Below, one piece after another: positions 6,546-12,503 of a stretch of 12,503 nt of DNA; the first letter of the stretch is position 1; each line of letters begins with the position of its first letter. The notes beneath the pieces were generated by a model that saw only the letters and a list, made by a program, of their open reading frames with translations, did not search any database and was not told the origin of the DNA. A program made the position numbers and the translations under genes. Origin of the DNA: DATNBT01 sp964579765 (GTDB lineage: Bacteria > Acidobacteriota > Vicinamibacteria > Vicinamibacterales > CAVVIG01); the NCBI GenBank assembly GCA_964579765.1, contig CAZOIK010000460.1, positions 1 through 12,503 on the forward strand, given 5' to 3'.

Positions 6546-7253
6546 TCAACGGCCGACGAGGACGCGAAGGCGCCCGGCGAGGCCGCCCAGGTCGTGCTCG
6601 TTCGCGTCGAGGGAGACGCCACCGCGGCCGAAAATCCCGGGGACGTGCGTGTACTGCGCGTCGCCGCTCACGCCGAGCCACCGCGTCACGCGGAACTCGA
6701 CGCCGGCGCGCGCCAGAAACCCGGCGTGCGACGTGCGGACGTCGTCGCCGGCGGAGGCGAAGTCGGACGTCTCGCTGTACTCGTACAAACCAACGCCGGC
6801 CGCCCCGTATGGGATGACGCGCGGCGACCTCCCGATCGGGAGGCGGTAGCCGCCGGCCAGCTCGATCGGGGTCAGGCTCATGCGCAGCGGGATGCCGAGG
6901 CTGAAGACCTCGCCGTTATTCAGGAACACGCGCTGCCCAGATTTCGACATCCGCGACACGGTGAAGTCCACGAAGAAACGGCGGTGTACGACGACGTCCA
7001 CGCCGCCGCCCCACAGCGGCTGCGTCGCCGATCCGACGACGGACTTGAACGTGGTGTCGGCGGCGAAGCGCTCGTCGGCAGCCAGCGCGAACGCCCGGAC
7101 GCCGATGGCGCGGCTCTGCGCGCGCGCCGGCGGGGCGGCGAGCAGCAACATCAGGACGGCCCCAACACAGATGTGGTGGCCGGCTTTAGCCGGCCTGGCC
7201 GCCTCAGAGCGGCCCCCACAGTCCGGCTGAAGGCGGACACCGCGGTGCGTCAT
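6546..7253 (-). CDS. Outer-membrane beta-barrel protein; N-terminus encoded partly by a REP element
   Basis: 235 residues from the ATG at 7253, which overlaps the protease stop codon (ATGA). A signal-peptide core (VGAVLMLLLAAPPARA, about 30-45) has a likely cleavage site after ARA. The mature part shows alternating hydrophobic strands typical of small OmpA-like or OMP_b-brl barrels: GGGVDVVVHRRFFVDFTVSR, FSLGIPLRMSLTPIELAGGY, RVIPYGAAGVGLYEYSETSD, FLARAGVEFRVTRWLGVSGD, ending GGLAGRLRVLVGR. It has no enzymatic motif; a structural or porin-like role in the outer membrane is inferred. Codons 3-28 come from the inverted repeat at 7172-7247, so the start of the signal peptide (GVRLQPDCGGRSEAARPAKA) is repeat-encoded. 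The next in-frame ATG, at 7151, would leave only about 11 residues before the cleavage site, too short for a signal peptide. The real start is therefore either this ATG or one lost to the repeat insertion. Confidence 0.75.
   Translation of the reverse strand: MTHRGVRLQPDCGGRSEAARPAKAGHHICVGAVLMLLLAAPPARAQSRAIGVRAFALAADERFAADTTFKSVVGSATQPLWGGGVDVVVHRRFFVDFTVSRMSKSGQRVFLNNGEVFSLGIPLRMSLTPIELAGGYRLPIGRSPRVIPYGAAGVGLYEYSETSDFASAGDDVRTSHAGFLARAGVEFRVTRWLGVSGDAQYTHVPGIFGRGGVSLDANEHDLGGLAGRLRVLVGR
7172..7247. repeat. REP doublet, GTGG type, with an attached third hairpin; copy of a dispersed acidobacterial repeat
   Basis: Outer arms TGTGG (7172-7176) and CCACA (7216-7220) enclose two hairpins: GGCCGGCT-TT-AGCCGGCC (7178-7195) and GGCCGC-CTCAGA-GCGGCC (7197-7214). 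Each unit reads GTGG, one base, then a stem, which fits the GTRG rule of REP elements. A third hairpin, GTCCG-GCTGAAGG-CGGAC (7221-7238), and the palindrome CACCGCGGTG (7238-7247) follow. The plus-strand translation includes VRLKAD and the minus-strand translation includes GVRLQPD; I recall these peptides from many unrelated Vicinamibacteria proteins, which marks this as a multi-copy element. It lies inside the start of the beta-barrel gene. Confidence 0.75.
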
Positions 7254-8797
7254 CGCGCCAGCCCCAATCCGCGCAGCGTGTCCCGCGCCTGGACGAGGCC
7301 GTAGCCGAACGTCGCGTCTTTTCCGGGGATGCCGAGGTCTTTCGCGAACCGCTCGAGCGCCGCTTCGACCGCCGCCGGGCTCGTGATGCCCTGCTGCATC
7401 AGCATCGCCGCGAGCCCGGAGACGTGCGGCGCGGCCATCGACGTCCCCTCGAACCCGAAAAACCCGAACGAGTCGAACCGCGGGGCCGTGAACGACGCGG
7501 CAACGCCGCACCCCTCGGGCTCGACGAGGCAGAGTCCGTAGGTGAGGTCAACCGTCTGCTGGAAGACGAGGCCGTCGGTGCCGAAGCCCTGGAACGCGCC
7601 GCCCGGCGCCGCGAGCTCGACCCAGTCGCCGCTGCTCGAGTAGAACGCGTGGTTGCTGGCGCGATCGACCGCCGCCACCGAAACCGCGCCCTGCACGCGC
7701 GACGCGATTTCCGCGAGCACTTCGGTCGGGTTGCCGGTGCCGAAGTCGTTGCCCGCGGCGACGGCGATGAAGGCGCCCTTCCCGACGGCGTAGCGGATCG
7801 CGTCTTCGATCACGGGCGCCGGCGGGCCGGTGCGGCCGATGCTCATGTTGATCACCTTGGCGCCGTTGTCGGCCGCGTACCGGATGCCGCGCGCTACGAC
7901 GTCGTCGGTGCCCTGGTGCGGCGAGCCGAAGATGTCGTCCCAGTCGCTGTCGATGACCTTGACGGGCATGAACTTCACGTTGAAGGCCACGCCGGCCATG
8001 CCGAAGCCGTTGTTCGTCAGCTGGCCAATCGTCCCGCTCACGTGGGTGCCGTGCGAATCGAGATCGACCGGATGCGTGTCGTCCCAGATGAAGTCGTACG
8101 GCGCGACGAAGCGTCCCGTGGCCGCGAGGTCGGTCGCCGCGGCGAACGGGATGTCCACCGTCCCGAGGGCCGGATGCGCGTTGCCGAGATCGTCCGTGAA
8201 CGCCTGCCCGTTGAAGCGGATGACGATGTTCTCGAAGGCCATGCCGGAGTCGAGCACCGCGACCGTGATCGACGAGCCGGCCGCGCCCTGGATGTCCCAC
8301 GCGCGCTCCATGTCGATGAGCGGCAGGTTCCACTGGTATTGCTTGTAGTACTGGTCGTTCGGCACGAACTGCTTGTGCACGCGGTACGCGGCCTGCGCAT
8401 ATTCGACCTCGGGCCGCGCGCTCAGATCCGCCGCCACCGCTTCGGGATCCGCGTTCGGGTCGATGCGGAGGACGTCGAAATTCGCGTATGATGGTCGTTC
8501 GGACGCTGTGCTTCTGGCCGACATGCGCGCGAGGCTGTTGAGCCGCACCGCCTGCGTCGTGCCGTCGCGGAATTTCACGATGACACGGCCGGGCACGTAG
8601 TCGGCGCCGGTACGGCCGGTGCGATCGAGCGTCGCCGGATGCGACGGCCCGGGCGTGACGTCCTTGAGCACTCCCTGATCGATCGCCGGCAGCGTATACG
8701 GGTACAGCAGCGTTCGCGTCTGGCCGGGATCCTGGCCGTGACCGAGCGAAACGGCGAGCACGACGAGCGCAAGCGTCGCGGCGAGCAGCCGAGGCAC
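7250..8797 (-). CDS. Secreted subtilisin-like serine protease (peptidase family S8)
   Basis: 515 residues from the GTG at 8797. Residues 1-21 (PRLLAATLALVVLAVSLGHG) form a signal peptide. Residues about 65-145 resemble an inhibitory propeptide (DYVPGRVIVKFRDG, FDVLRIDPNADPEAVAADLS, PEVEYAQAAYRV). The catalytic domain runs from about 175 to 505 with the full triad: D183 in VAVLDSG, H249 in DSHGTHVSG, S453 in GTSMAAPHVSG; N350 in AVAAGN is the oxyanion residue. Two cysteines (423 and 430) may form a disulfide. It should cleave proteins outside the cytoplasm after removing its own propeptide. Substrates are unknown. The frame is open to 9019, but that stretch lies antisense to leuC and upstream of the signal peptide, so it is not used. 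A TACAAT lies just before the start. The stop overlaps the ATG of the beta-barrel gene, so the two may act in the same compartment. Confidence 0.93.
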   Translation of the reverse strand: MPRLLAATLALVVLAVSLGHGQDPGQTRTLLYPYTLPAIDQGVLKDVTPGPSHPATLDRTGRTGADYVPGRVIVKFRDGTTQAVRLNSLARMSARSTASERPSYANFDVLRIDPNADPEAVAADLSARPEVEYAQAAYRVHKQFVPNDQYYKQYQWNLPLIDMERAWDIQGAAGSSITVAVLDSGMAFENIVIRFNGQAFTDDLGNAHPALGTVDIPFAAATDLAATGRFVAPYDFIWDDTHPVDLDSHGTHVSGTIGQLTNNGFGMAGVAFNVKFMPVKVIDSDWDDIFGSPHQGTDDVVARGIRYAADNGAKVINMSIGRTGPPAPVIEDAIRYAVGKGAFIAVAAGNDFGTGNPTEVLAEIASRVQGAVSVAAVDRASNHAFYSSSGDWVELAAPGGAFQGFGTDGLVFQQTVDLTYGLCLVEPEGCGVAASFTAPRFDSFGFFGFEGTSMAAPHVSGLAAMLMQQGITSPAAVEAALERFAKDLGIPGKDATFGYGLVQARDTLRGLGLAR

Positions 8798-8803
8798 GCA
8801 GGC

Positions 8804-8809
8804 ATTGTA
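8804..8809 (-). promoter_or_regulatory. -10 element candidate for the protease gene (possibly leaderless)
   Basis: TACAAT on the minus strand ends 6 bases before the GTG at 8797, so transcription would begin at or very near the start codon. There is no ribosome binding site in the matching position, which agrees with a leaderless message. I find no convincing -35 element. The 33-base gap 8798-8830 must also hold leuC start signals; on the plus strand TGTAAT (8806-8811) is a possible -10. Confidence 0.35.
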
Positions 8810-8830
8810 ATGGAGCGGACGGATCGTCAC

Positions 8831-10219
8831 ATGGCTGACACGCTTTTTCACAAGGTGTGGAACGCGCACACGGTGCGCACGCTGCCGAGCGGACAGACGC
8901 AGTTGTTCATCGGCCTGCACCTCATTCATGAAGTCACGAGCCCGCAGGCGTTCGACATGCTGCGGCAGCAGGGACTGACGGTCGCGTTCCCCGAGCGCAC
9001 CGTCGCGACGATCGATCACATCGTCCCGACCAGCTCACAGCAGCGGCCGTTCCTCGACGTGATGGCCGAAGAGATGACCGTCGCGCTCGAGCGCAACTGC
9101 AAGGAGTTCGGCATCCGGCTCTATCTGCCCGACAGGATGGAACAGGGCATCGTCCACGTCATCGGCCCGCAGCTCGGGCTGACGCAGCCGGGCATGACGA
9201 TCGCGTGCGGCGACAGCCACACGTCCACGCACGGCGCGTTCGGCGCCATCGCGATGGGCATCGGCACGTCGCAGGTGCGCGACGTCCTCGCGTCGCAGTG
9301 CCTGGCGGTCGATCCGCTGAAGGTGCGGCGCATCGACGTCAACGGCCAGCTCGCGCCGGGCGTCTACGCCAAGGACGTCATCCTCACGATCATCCGCCGG
9401 CTCGGCGTCCAGGGCGGCGTCGGCTACGCGTACGAGTACGGCGGCACGACGCTCGACCGCATGTCGATGGACGAGCGCATGACGATCTGCAACATGTCGA
9501 TCGAGGGCGGCGCGCGCGCCGGCTACGTCAACCCCGACGACACGACGTTCGCGTATCTCAAGGGCCGCCAGTTCGCGCCCTCGGGCGCCGCGTGGGACAA
9601 GGCCGTCGCGTGGTGGAAGTCGATGGCGTCCGACAAGAACGCCACGTACGACGATCGCGTGACGCTCGCCGCGGCCGAGATCGAGCCGACGGTGACGTGG
9701 GGCATCAACCCCGGGCAGTCGGTCGGTATCAGCGAGCGCATCCCGGCCAACGCGGATCCGGAAGCCCTCGCCTACATGGGATTCAACGCCGACGCGCCGA
9801 TCCGCGGCACGAAGATCGACGTCGCGTTCATCGGCTCGTGCACCAACGGGCGGCTGTCGGACATCGAGGAGGCCGCGAAGATCGTCAAGGGCCACAAGGT
9901 CGCGAAGCACGTGAAGGCGCTCATGGTCCCGGGCTCGCGTGTCGTGGCCGCGGAAGCTGAGAAGCGCGGGCTGCACCAGATCTTCATCGACGCCGGCTTC
10001 GAGTGGCGCGGCGCGGGCTGCTCGATGTGCCTGGCGATGAACCCCGACAAGCTCGAGGGGCGCCAGGTCTGCGCGTCGTCGTCAAACCGGAATTTCAAGG
10101 GACGCCAGGGCAGCCCGACCGGCCGGACGCTGCTGATGTCGCCCGCGATGGTGGCGGCGGCGGCGATTGCCGGCGAAGTCGCGGACGTGCGCGAGATGCT
10201 GGAGGCGGTGCCCGCATGA
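8831..10219 (+). CDS. leuC: 3-isopropylmalate dehydratase large subunit
   Basis: 462 residues, near the usual 465-470. With LeuD it isomerises 2-isopropylmalate to 3-isopropylmalate in leucine synthesis, in the cytoplasm, using a [4Fe-4S] cluster. The three cluster cysteines are present: C337 in GSCTNGR, and C397 and C400 in GAGCSMCL. Other family signatures are DHIVPT (about 57-62), ACGDSHTSTHGAFGAIAMGI (about 126-145) and the C-terminal SSNRNFKGRQG followed by SPAMVAAAAIAG. The substrate-recognition and cluster-binding regions look intact, so the enzyme should be active. The ATG at 8831 gives MADTLFHKVW, a typical LeuC start; GGA at 8821-8823 is a weak ribosome binding site 7 bases before it. 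The stop overlaps leuD by 4 bases (ATGA), so the two subunits are co-translated. Upstream is the divergent protease gene. Confidence 0.97.
   Translation: MADTLFHKVWNAHTVRTLPSGQTQLFIGLHLIHEVTSPQAFDMLRQQGLTVAFPERTVATIDHIVPTSSQQRPFLDVMAEEMTVALERNCKEFGIRLYLPDRMEQGIVHVIGPQLGLTQPGMTIACGDSHTSTHGAFGAIAMGIGTSQVRDVLASQCLAVDPLKVRRIDVNGQLAPGVYAKDVILTIIRRLGVQGGVGYAYEYGGTTLDRMSMDERMTICNMSIEGGARAGYVNPDDTTFAYLKGRQFAPSGAAWDKAVAWWKSMASDKNATYDDRVTLAAAEIEPTVTWGINPGQSVGISERIPANADPEALAYMGFNADAPIRGTKIDVAFIGSCTNGRLSDIEEAAKIVKGHKVAKHVKALMVPGSRVVAAEAEKRGLHQIFIDAGFEWRGAGCSMCLAMNPDKLEGRQVCASSSNRNFKGRQGSPTGRTLLMSPAMVAAAAIAGEVADVREMLEAVPA
10201..10205 (+). promoter_or_regulatory. Ribosome binding site of leuD
   Basis: GGAGG lies 10 bases before the ATG at 10216, within the last codons of leuC. 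It fixes the leuD start and supports independent re-initiation at the ATGA overlap. Confidence 0.6.
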
Positions 10220-10806
10220 ACAAGATCAGCTACGTGTCGGGGCGCGGGATTCCGCTGCGCGGCAACGACATCGACACCGACCGCATCATGCCCGCGCGGT
10301 TTCTGAAGGTCGTGTCGTTCGAAGGGCTCGAGAAGCACCTGTTCGAGGACGATCGCAAGACCAACCGCGAGCAGCACCCGTTCAGCGACATGCGCTACGA
10401 CGGCGCGTCGATCATGGTCGTCAACTCGAACTTCGGCTGCGGGTCGTCGCGCGAGCACGCGCCGCAGGGCATCGTCCGCTCCGGCATCCGCGCGATCATC
10501 GGCGAGTCGTTCTCGGAGATCTTCCTCGGCAACTCGTCCGTGCTGGGCCTGCCCTGCCTGACGGCCGATCACGCGCACGTCGATCAGCTGCAGTCGCTCG
10601 TGGAGAAGTCGCCGGAGACGACGATCGCCGTGAACATCGAGACGGGCGAGGTGACCGCCGGGCCGTTGACGTTCAAGGCTTCCCTGCCGGCCGCCCTGCG
10701 CGACGCGTTCGTGCAGGGCAAGTGGGACCCGACGGCGATGCTGCTCGACAAGTTCGACGACGTCCGCGGCGTCGCGAAGCACCTGCCCTACGTCAGCGGA
10801 TTCTGA
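10216..10806 (+). CDS. leuD: 3-isopropylmalate dehydratase small subunit
   Basis: 196 residues, close to the 200 of enterobacterial LeuD. It is the swivel domain that completes the LeuCD isomerase active site. Signatures seen: GRGIPLRGNDIDTDRIMPAR near the N-terminus (the DTD motif of the family), the substrate-binding loop NSNFGCGSSREHAPQG in the middle, and IIGESFSEIFLGNS after it. The C-terminal part (AALRDAFVQGKWDPTAMLLD) is typical of bacterial LeuD. The ATG overlaps the leuC stop and has GGAGG 10 bases upstream. The end faces the lysR-type gene; the 143 bases between them hold no gene and no convincing terminator. Confidence 0.97.
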   Translation: MNKISYVSGRGIPLRGNDIDTDRIMPARFLKVVSFEGLEKHLFEDDRKTNREQHPFSDMRYDGASIMVVNSNFGCGSSREHAPQGIVRSGIRAIIGESFSEIFLGNSSVLGLPCLTADHAHVDQLQSLVEKSPETTIAVNIETGEVTAGPLTFKASLPAALRDAFVQGKWDPTAMLLDKFDDVRGVAKHLPYVSGF

Positions 10807-10949
10807 ACGGTATATGCGCCTCTGAGACGAAGGCTCTGGCCACGCTGGAGAATCCGCGGGCCAGCACAGGAGAAGCACCCCGACCCGCATCACCTACCTC
10901 AAGGAAGTTGGCTTTGACCAGTCACTGGCGTGCACAATACGCGTGAGCG

Positions 10950-11828
10950 TCAGGCCTGCTTCTCCTGCGCCACCTTCAGGAACGCGTCCGCCGCGTGCGA
11001 GCGGTGGGCCTTGCGGCAGACGAGCGTTACTTCCCGCTTCCTCGAAATCCCGTTGATTGGAACCGCGAGGAGGCGCTTGCCCGCGATCTCCGTGACCGCG
11101 CAGCGGCGCGGCAGCAGCGCGACGCCGAGGCCGAGCTCGACCGCGCGCTTGATGCCGTCGAGCGACGGCAGCGCGATGACCATGTTCAGCGGGATCTGAT
11201 GCTCCTCGAACAGCCGCAGCACGCGCTCGCGGGCCGGCGACGGGTCGTTGTGCGCGACGACCGGATGCGCCGCGACCTCGGCCATCGACACCTGACGCCG
11301 TTTCGCGAGGTCGTGCGCCGGCGCCACGAGCAGCACGAGCTCGTCGCTGCCGACGGGCACCTCGAGCAGGCCTTCTTCGGGCGGATGGAACGTGAGCGCG
11401 CCGAAGTCGAGGCTGCCCTGCTGCACCTCGACCGCAATCTGGCGCGCCGGCACGCGGCGCACGTCGATGGCGATGTCGGGATAGCTCTGCCGGAACCGGC
11501 CGATGAGCGGCAACAGCGTGTGCACGGCCGCTTCGTTCGCGCCGATGAGCACGCGGCCGCGGCGGAGATCGCGCAGCTCGCGCATCGCCGACTCGGCTTC
11601 CTCCGCGAGCCGCACGAGGCGCTCGCCGTAGTTCTGCAGCACGCGGCCGGCGTCGGTGAGCGTGCCGGTCTTCGACGACCGGTCGAACAACTGCTCGCCG
11701 AGATCGATCTCGAGCCGCCGCACGGCCTGGCTCACCGCCGGCTGCGTGCGATGCACCTTCGCGGCCGCGCGCGAGAAGCTGCGCTCCTGCGCGACGGCCA
11801 GAAATGTCTTCAGCGCGGCGATATCCAT
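10950..11828 (-). CDS. LysR-type transcriptional regulator
   Basis: 292 residues, the normal family length. Residues 1-60 form the winged helix-turn-helix (LKTFLAVAQERSFSRAAAKV, HRTQPAVSQAVRRLE, LGEQLFDRSS), followed by a linker helix to about 88. Residues about 90-290 are the periplasmic-binding-protein-like effector domain (RGRVLIGANEAAVHTLLPLI, GSLDFGALTF, PVGSDELVLLVAPAHDLAKR, GIKRAVELGLGVALLPR). Such proteins act as tetramers and activate or repress a divergent target, usually also repressing themselves. The gene lies between leuCD and leuA and is divergent from leuA, 68 bases away, so control of leuA or leucine synthesis is the natural hypothesis. The ligand cannot be read from the sequence. 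The start has a perfect TATAAT 12 bases upstream, implying a very short leader. An unrelated target elsewhere remains possible. Confidence 0.93.
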   Translation of the reverse strand: MDIAALKTFLAVAQERSFSRAAAKVHRTQPAVSQAVRRLEIDLGEQLFDRSSKTGTLTDAGRVLQNYGERLVRLAEEAESAMRELRDLRRGRVLIGANEAAVHTLLPLIGRFRQSYPDIAIDVRRVPARQIAVEVQQGSLDFGALTFHPPEEGLLEVPVGSDELVLLVAPAHDLAKRRQVSMAEVAAHPVVAHNDPSPARERVLRLFEEHQIPLNMVIALPSLDGIKRAVELGLGVALLPRRCAVTEIAGKRLLAVPINGISRKREVTLVCRKAHRSHAADAFLKVAQEKQA

Positions 11829-11839
11829 AAAAGCGGCTT

Positions 11840-11858
11840 ATTATAACGTAATGATTAT
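11840..11858. promoter_or_regulatory. AT-rich dyad cluster in the lysR-leuA divergent region; -10 of the lysR gene and possible LysR binding site
   Basis: On the minus strand TATAAT (11845 to 11840) is a perfect -10 for the LysR gene; transcription would start near 11833, about 5 bases before its ATG. Overlapping dyads are present: ATTA-N5-TAAT (11840-11852), TAAT-G-ATTA (11849-11857) and ATAA-N8-TTAT (11843-11858). This AT-rich patch stands out in a GC-rich window. A LysR-type protein bound here could repress its own promoter and act on leuA. No single dyad is a clean T-N11-A palindrome. Confidence 0.45.
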
Positions 11859-11862
11859 CACT

Positions 11863-11890
11863 TTGACTTCTAGGCCGCCGGGAGTAAGCT
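11863..11890 (+). promoter_or_regulatory. Weak promoter candidate and ribosome binding site region of leuA
   Basis: TTGACT (11863-11868, one base from the -35 consensus) is followed after 16 bases by TAAGCT (11885-11890), a poor -10. GGGAG at 11880-11884 is 12 bases before the ATG at 11897, slightly too far for an ideal ribosome binding site. A poor -10 next to a good -35 would fit an activator-dependent promoter, but this is a weak reading. Confidence 0.25.
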
Positions 11891-11896
11891 CACAGC

Positions 11897-12503
11897 ATGG
11901 TTAATCAGTCCACGCGAGTCGCCATCTTCGACACGACACTCCGCGACGGCGAGCAGGCGCCGGGCTTCTCGCTGGAAGTGCCGGCCAAGGTGCAGATGGC
12001 GCGTGCGCTGGACGCGCTCGGCGTGGACATCATCGAAGCGGGCTTTCCGATCGCGTCGCCGGCCGACGCGGAAGCCGTCTCGCACATCGCGCGGGAGCTC
12101 ACGCGTCCGGTCATCGCGGCGCTCGCGCGCTGCCGGCCGCAGGACATCGACGAAGCCGCGCGGGCGCTCGAGCCCGCCGACCGCAAGCGCATTCACACGT
12201 TTCTCGCGACCTCCGATCTCCACATCGAGAAGAAGCTCCGCACGACGCGCGACGGCTGCTTCGCCGCGGTCGTCGAGGGCGTCACGCGCGCCCGCACGCA
12301 CACCGACGACGTGGAGTTCTCGGCGGAGGACGCGACGCGCAGCGATCGCGACTTCCTGTGCCGCGTGGTCGAAGCGGCGATCAAGCACGGCGCGACGACG
12401 ATCAACCTGCCCGACACGGTCGGCTACGGCACGCCCGACGAAACGCGCGAGTTCTTCGCCGAGATCATCGGCCGCGTCCCCAACTCCGACAAGGCGGTCT
12501 TCA
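11897..12503 (+). CDS. leuA: 2-isopropylmalate synthase, N-terminal part (cut by window end)
   Basis: 202 complete codons are visible. The enzyme condenses acetyl-CoA with 2-oxoisovalerate, the first step of leucine synthesis, in the cytoplasm. The TIM-barrel start shows the family signature IFDTTLRDGEQAPGFSL, with catalytic R16 and metal-binding D17. Further family blocks follow: LGVDIIEAGFPIASPADAEA, VIAALARCRPQDID, RIHTFLATSDLHIEKKLR, TDDVEFSAEDATRSD and GATTINLPDTVGY. These favour LeuA over homocitrate or citramalate synthase, although the distinguishing C-terminal regulatory domain and the HxH metal motif lie beyond the window. The ATG at 11897 gives MVNQSTRVAIFDTTLRDG, a normal length before the signature. 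It is divergent from the LysR-type gene. Confidence 0.93.
   Translation, partial: MVNQSTRVAIFDTTLRDGEQAPGFSLEVPAKVQMARALDALGVDIIEAGFPIASPADAEAVSHIARELTRPVIAALARCRPQDIDEAARALEPADRKRIHTFLATSDLHIEKKLRTTRDGCFAAVVEGVTRARTHTDDVEFSAEDATRSDRDFLCRVVEAAIKHGATTINLPDTVGYGTPDETREFFAEIIGRVPNSDKAVF

Noticed and set aside
6544..6549. Perfect TTGACA on the minus strand at the end of the beta-barrel gene, as promoter for the zinc-ribbon gene
   Set aside because: No acceptable -10 lies 16-19 bases downstream, so the hexamer alone is not evidence.
8798..9019. Upstream extension of the protease reading frame to a GTG at 9019
   Set aside because: It runs antisense to leuC, lies before a clear signal peptide, and has no family resemblance; the GTG at 8797 gives a normal secreted-protease start.
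9035..9976. Long open frames on the strand opposite leuC, the protease and the permease
   Set aside because: They are Arg- and Ala-rich frames created by high GC codon bias, show no domain, and oppose well-supported genes.
10836..10864. CTGGCC and GGCCAG as a terminator between leuD and the LysR-type gene
   Set aside because: The loop of 17 bases is long, there is no T-run on either strand, and GC-rich sequence gives such repeats by chance.
10865..10949. Possible coding remnant (reads like ITYLKEVGFDQSL) before the LysR-type stop
   Set aside because: It is too short and has no start, ribosome binding site or recognisable family.
1..12503. CRISPR array, tRNA, rRNA, toxin-antitoxin pair, phage or defence genes
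   Set aside because: No spaced direct repeats, no cloverleaf or rRNA sequence, and no protein signatures of these kinds were seen.

Overview
This is a GC-rich, densely coded chromosomal window that fits the Acidobacteriota, most likely the class Vicinamibacteria. The assignment is inferred from three things: an ATPase-less double permease of the ADOP type (acidobacterial duplicated orphan permease) with its PadR regulator; exported HEAT-repeat proteins of a kind I associate with this phylum; and a dispersed repeat whose translation contains the VRLKAD/GVRLQPD motif that I recall from many Vicinamibacteria proteins. No database search was possible.

Layout: (1) 1-1869, plus strand: two HEAT-repeat genes with a 4-base overlap; the first is cut by the window edge. 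(2) 1878-5735, minus strand: the ADOP permease, its PadR regulator with a palindromic operator candidate, and upstream of them the wreck of a heavy-metal RND efflux operon. That wreck is a TolC-type gene with an internal deletion fused out of frame to the last ~100 codons of a CusA/CzcA-like pump. (3) 5736-5968: no gene, but a good promoter candidate and an inverted pair of REP (repetitive extragenic palindrome) sequences. (4) 5969-8797, minus strand: a compact gene string of secreted subtilisin-like protease, outer-membrane beta-barrel protein, zinc-ribbon membrane protein and small membrane protein. A second REP pair sits inside the start of the beta-barrel gene and encodes part of its predicted N-terminus. 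(5) 8831-12503: leucine biosynthesis, with leuC and leuD overlapping by 4 bases, a convergent LysR-type regulator, and a divergent leuA cut by the window edge.

How the genes work together: LeuA makes 2-isopropylmalate and LeuCD isomerises it to 3-isopropylmalate; leuB is not in the window. The LysR protein sits between the two leu units and shares an AT-rich divergent promoter region with leuA, so a role in leucine control is plausible but unproven. PadR and the permease form a typical regulator-transporter pair. The protease and beta-barrel protein overlap by ATGA and are probably co-translated envelope or secreted proteins.

I do not see a defence system, CRISPR array, prophage, insertion sequence with a transposase, tRNA or rRNA. 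The most unusual signals are the two REP-type doublets, the efflux-operon deletion scars and the PadR palindrome; none is clearly a new biological system.
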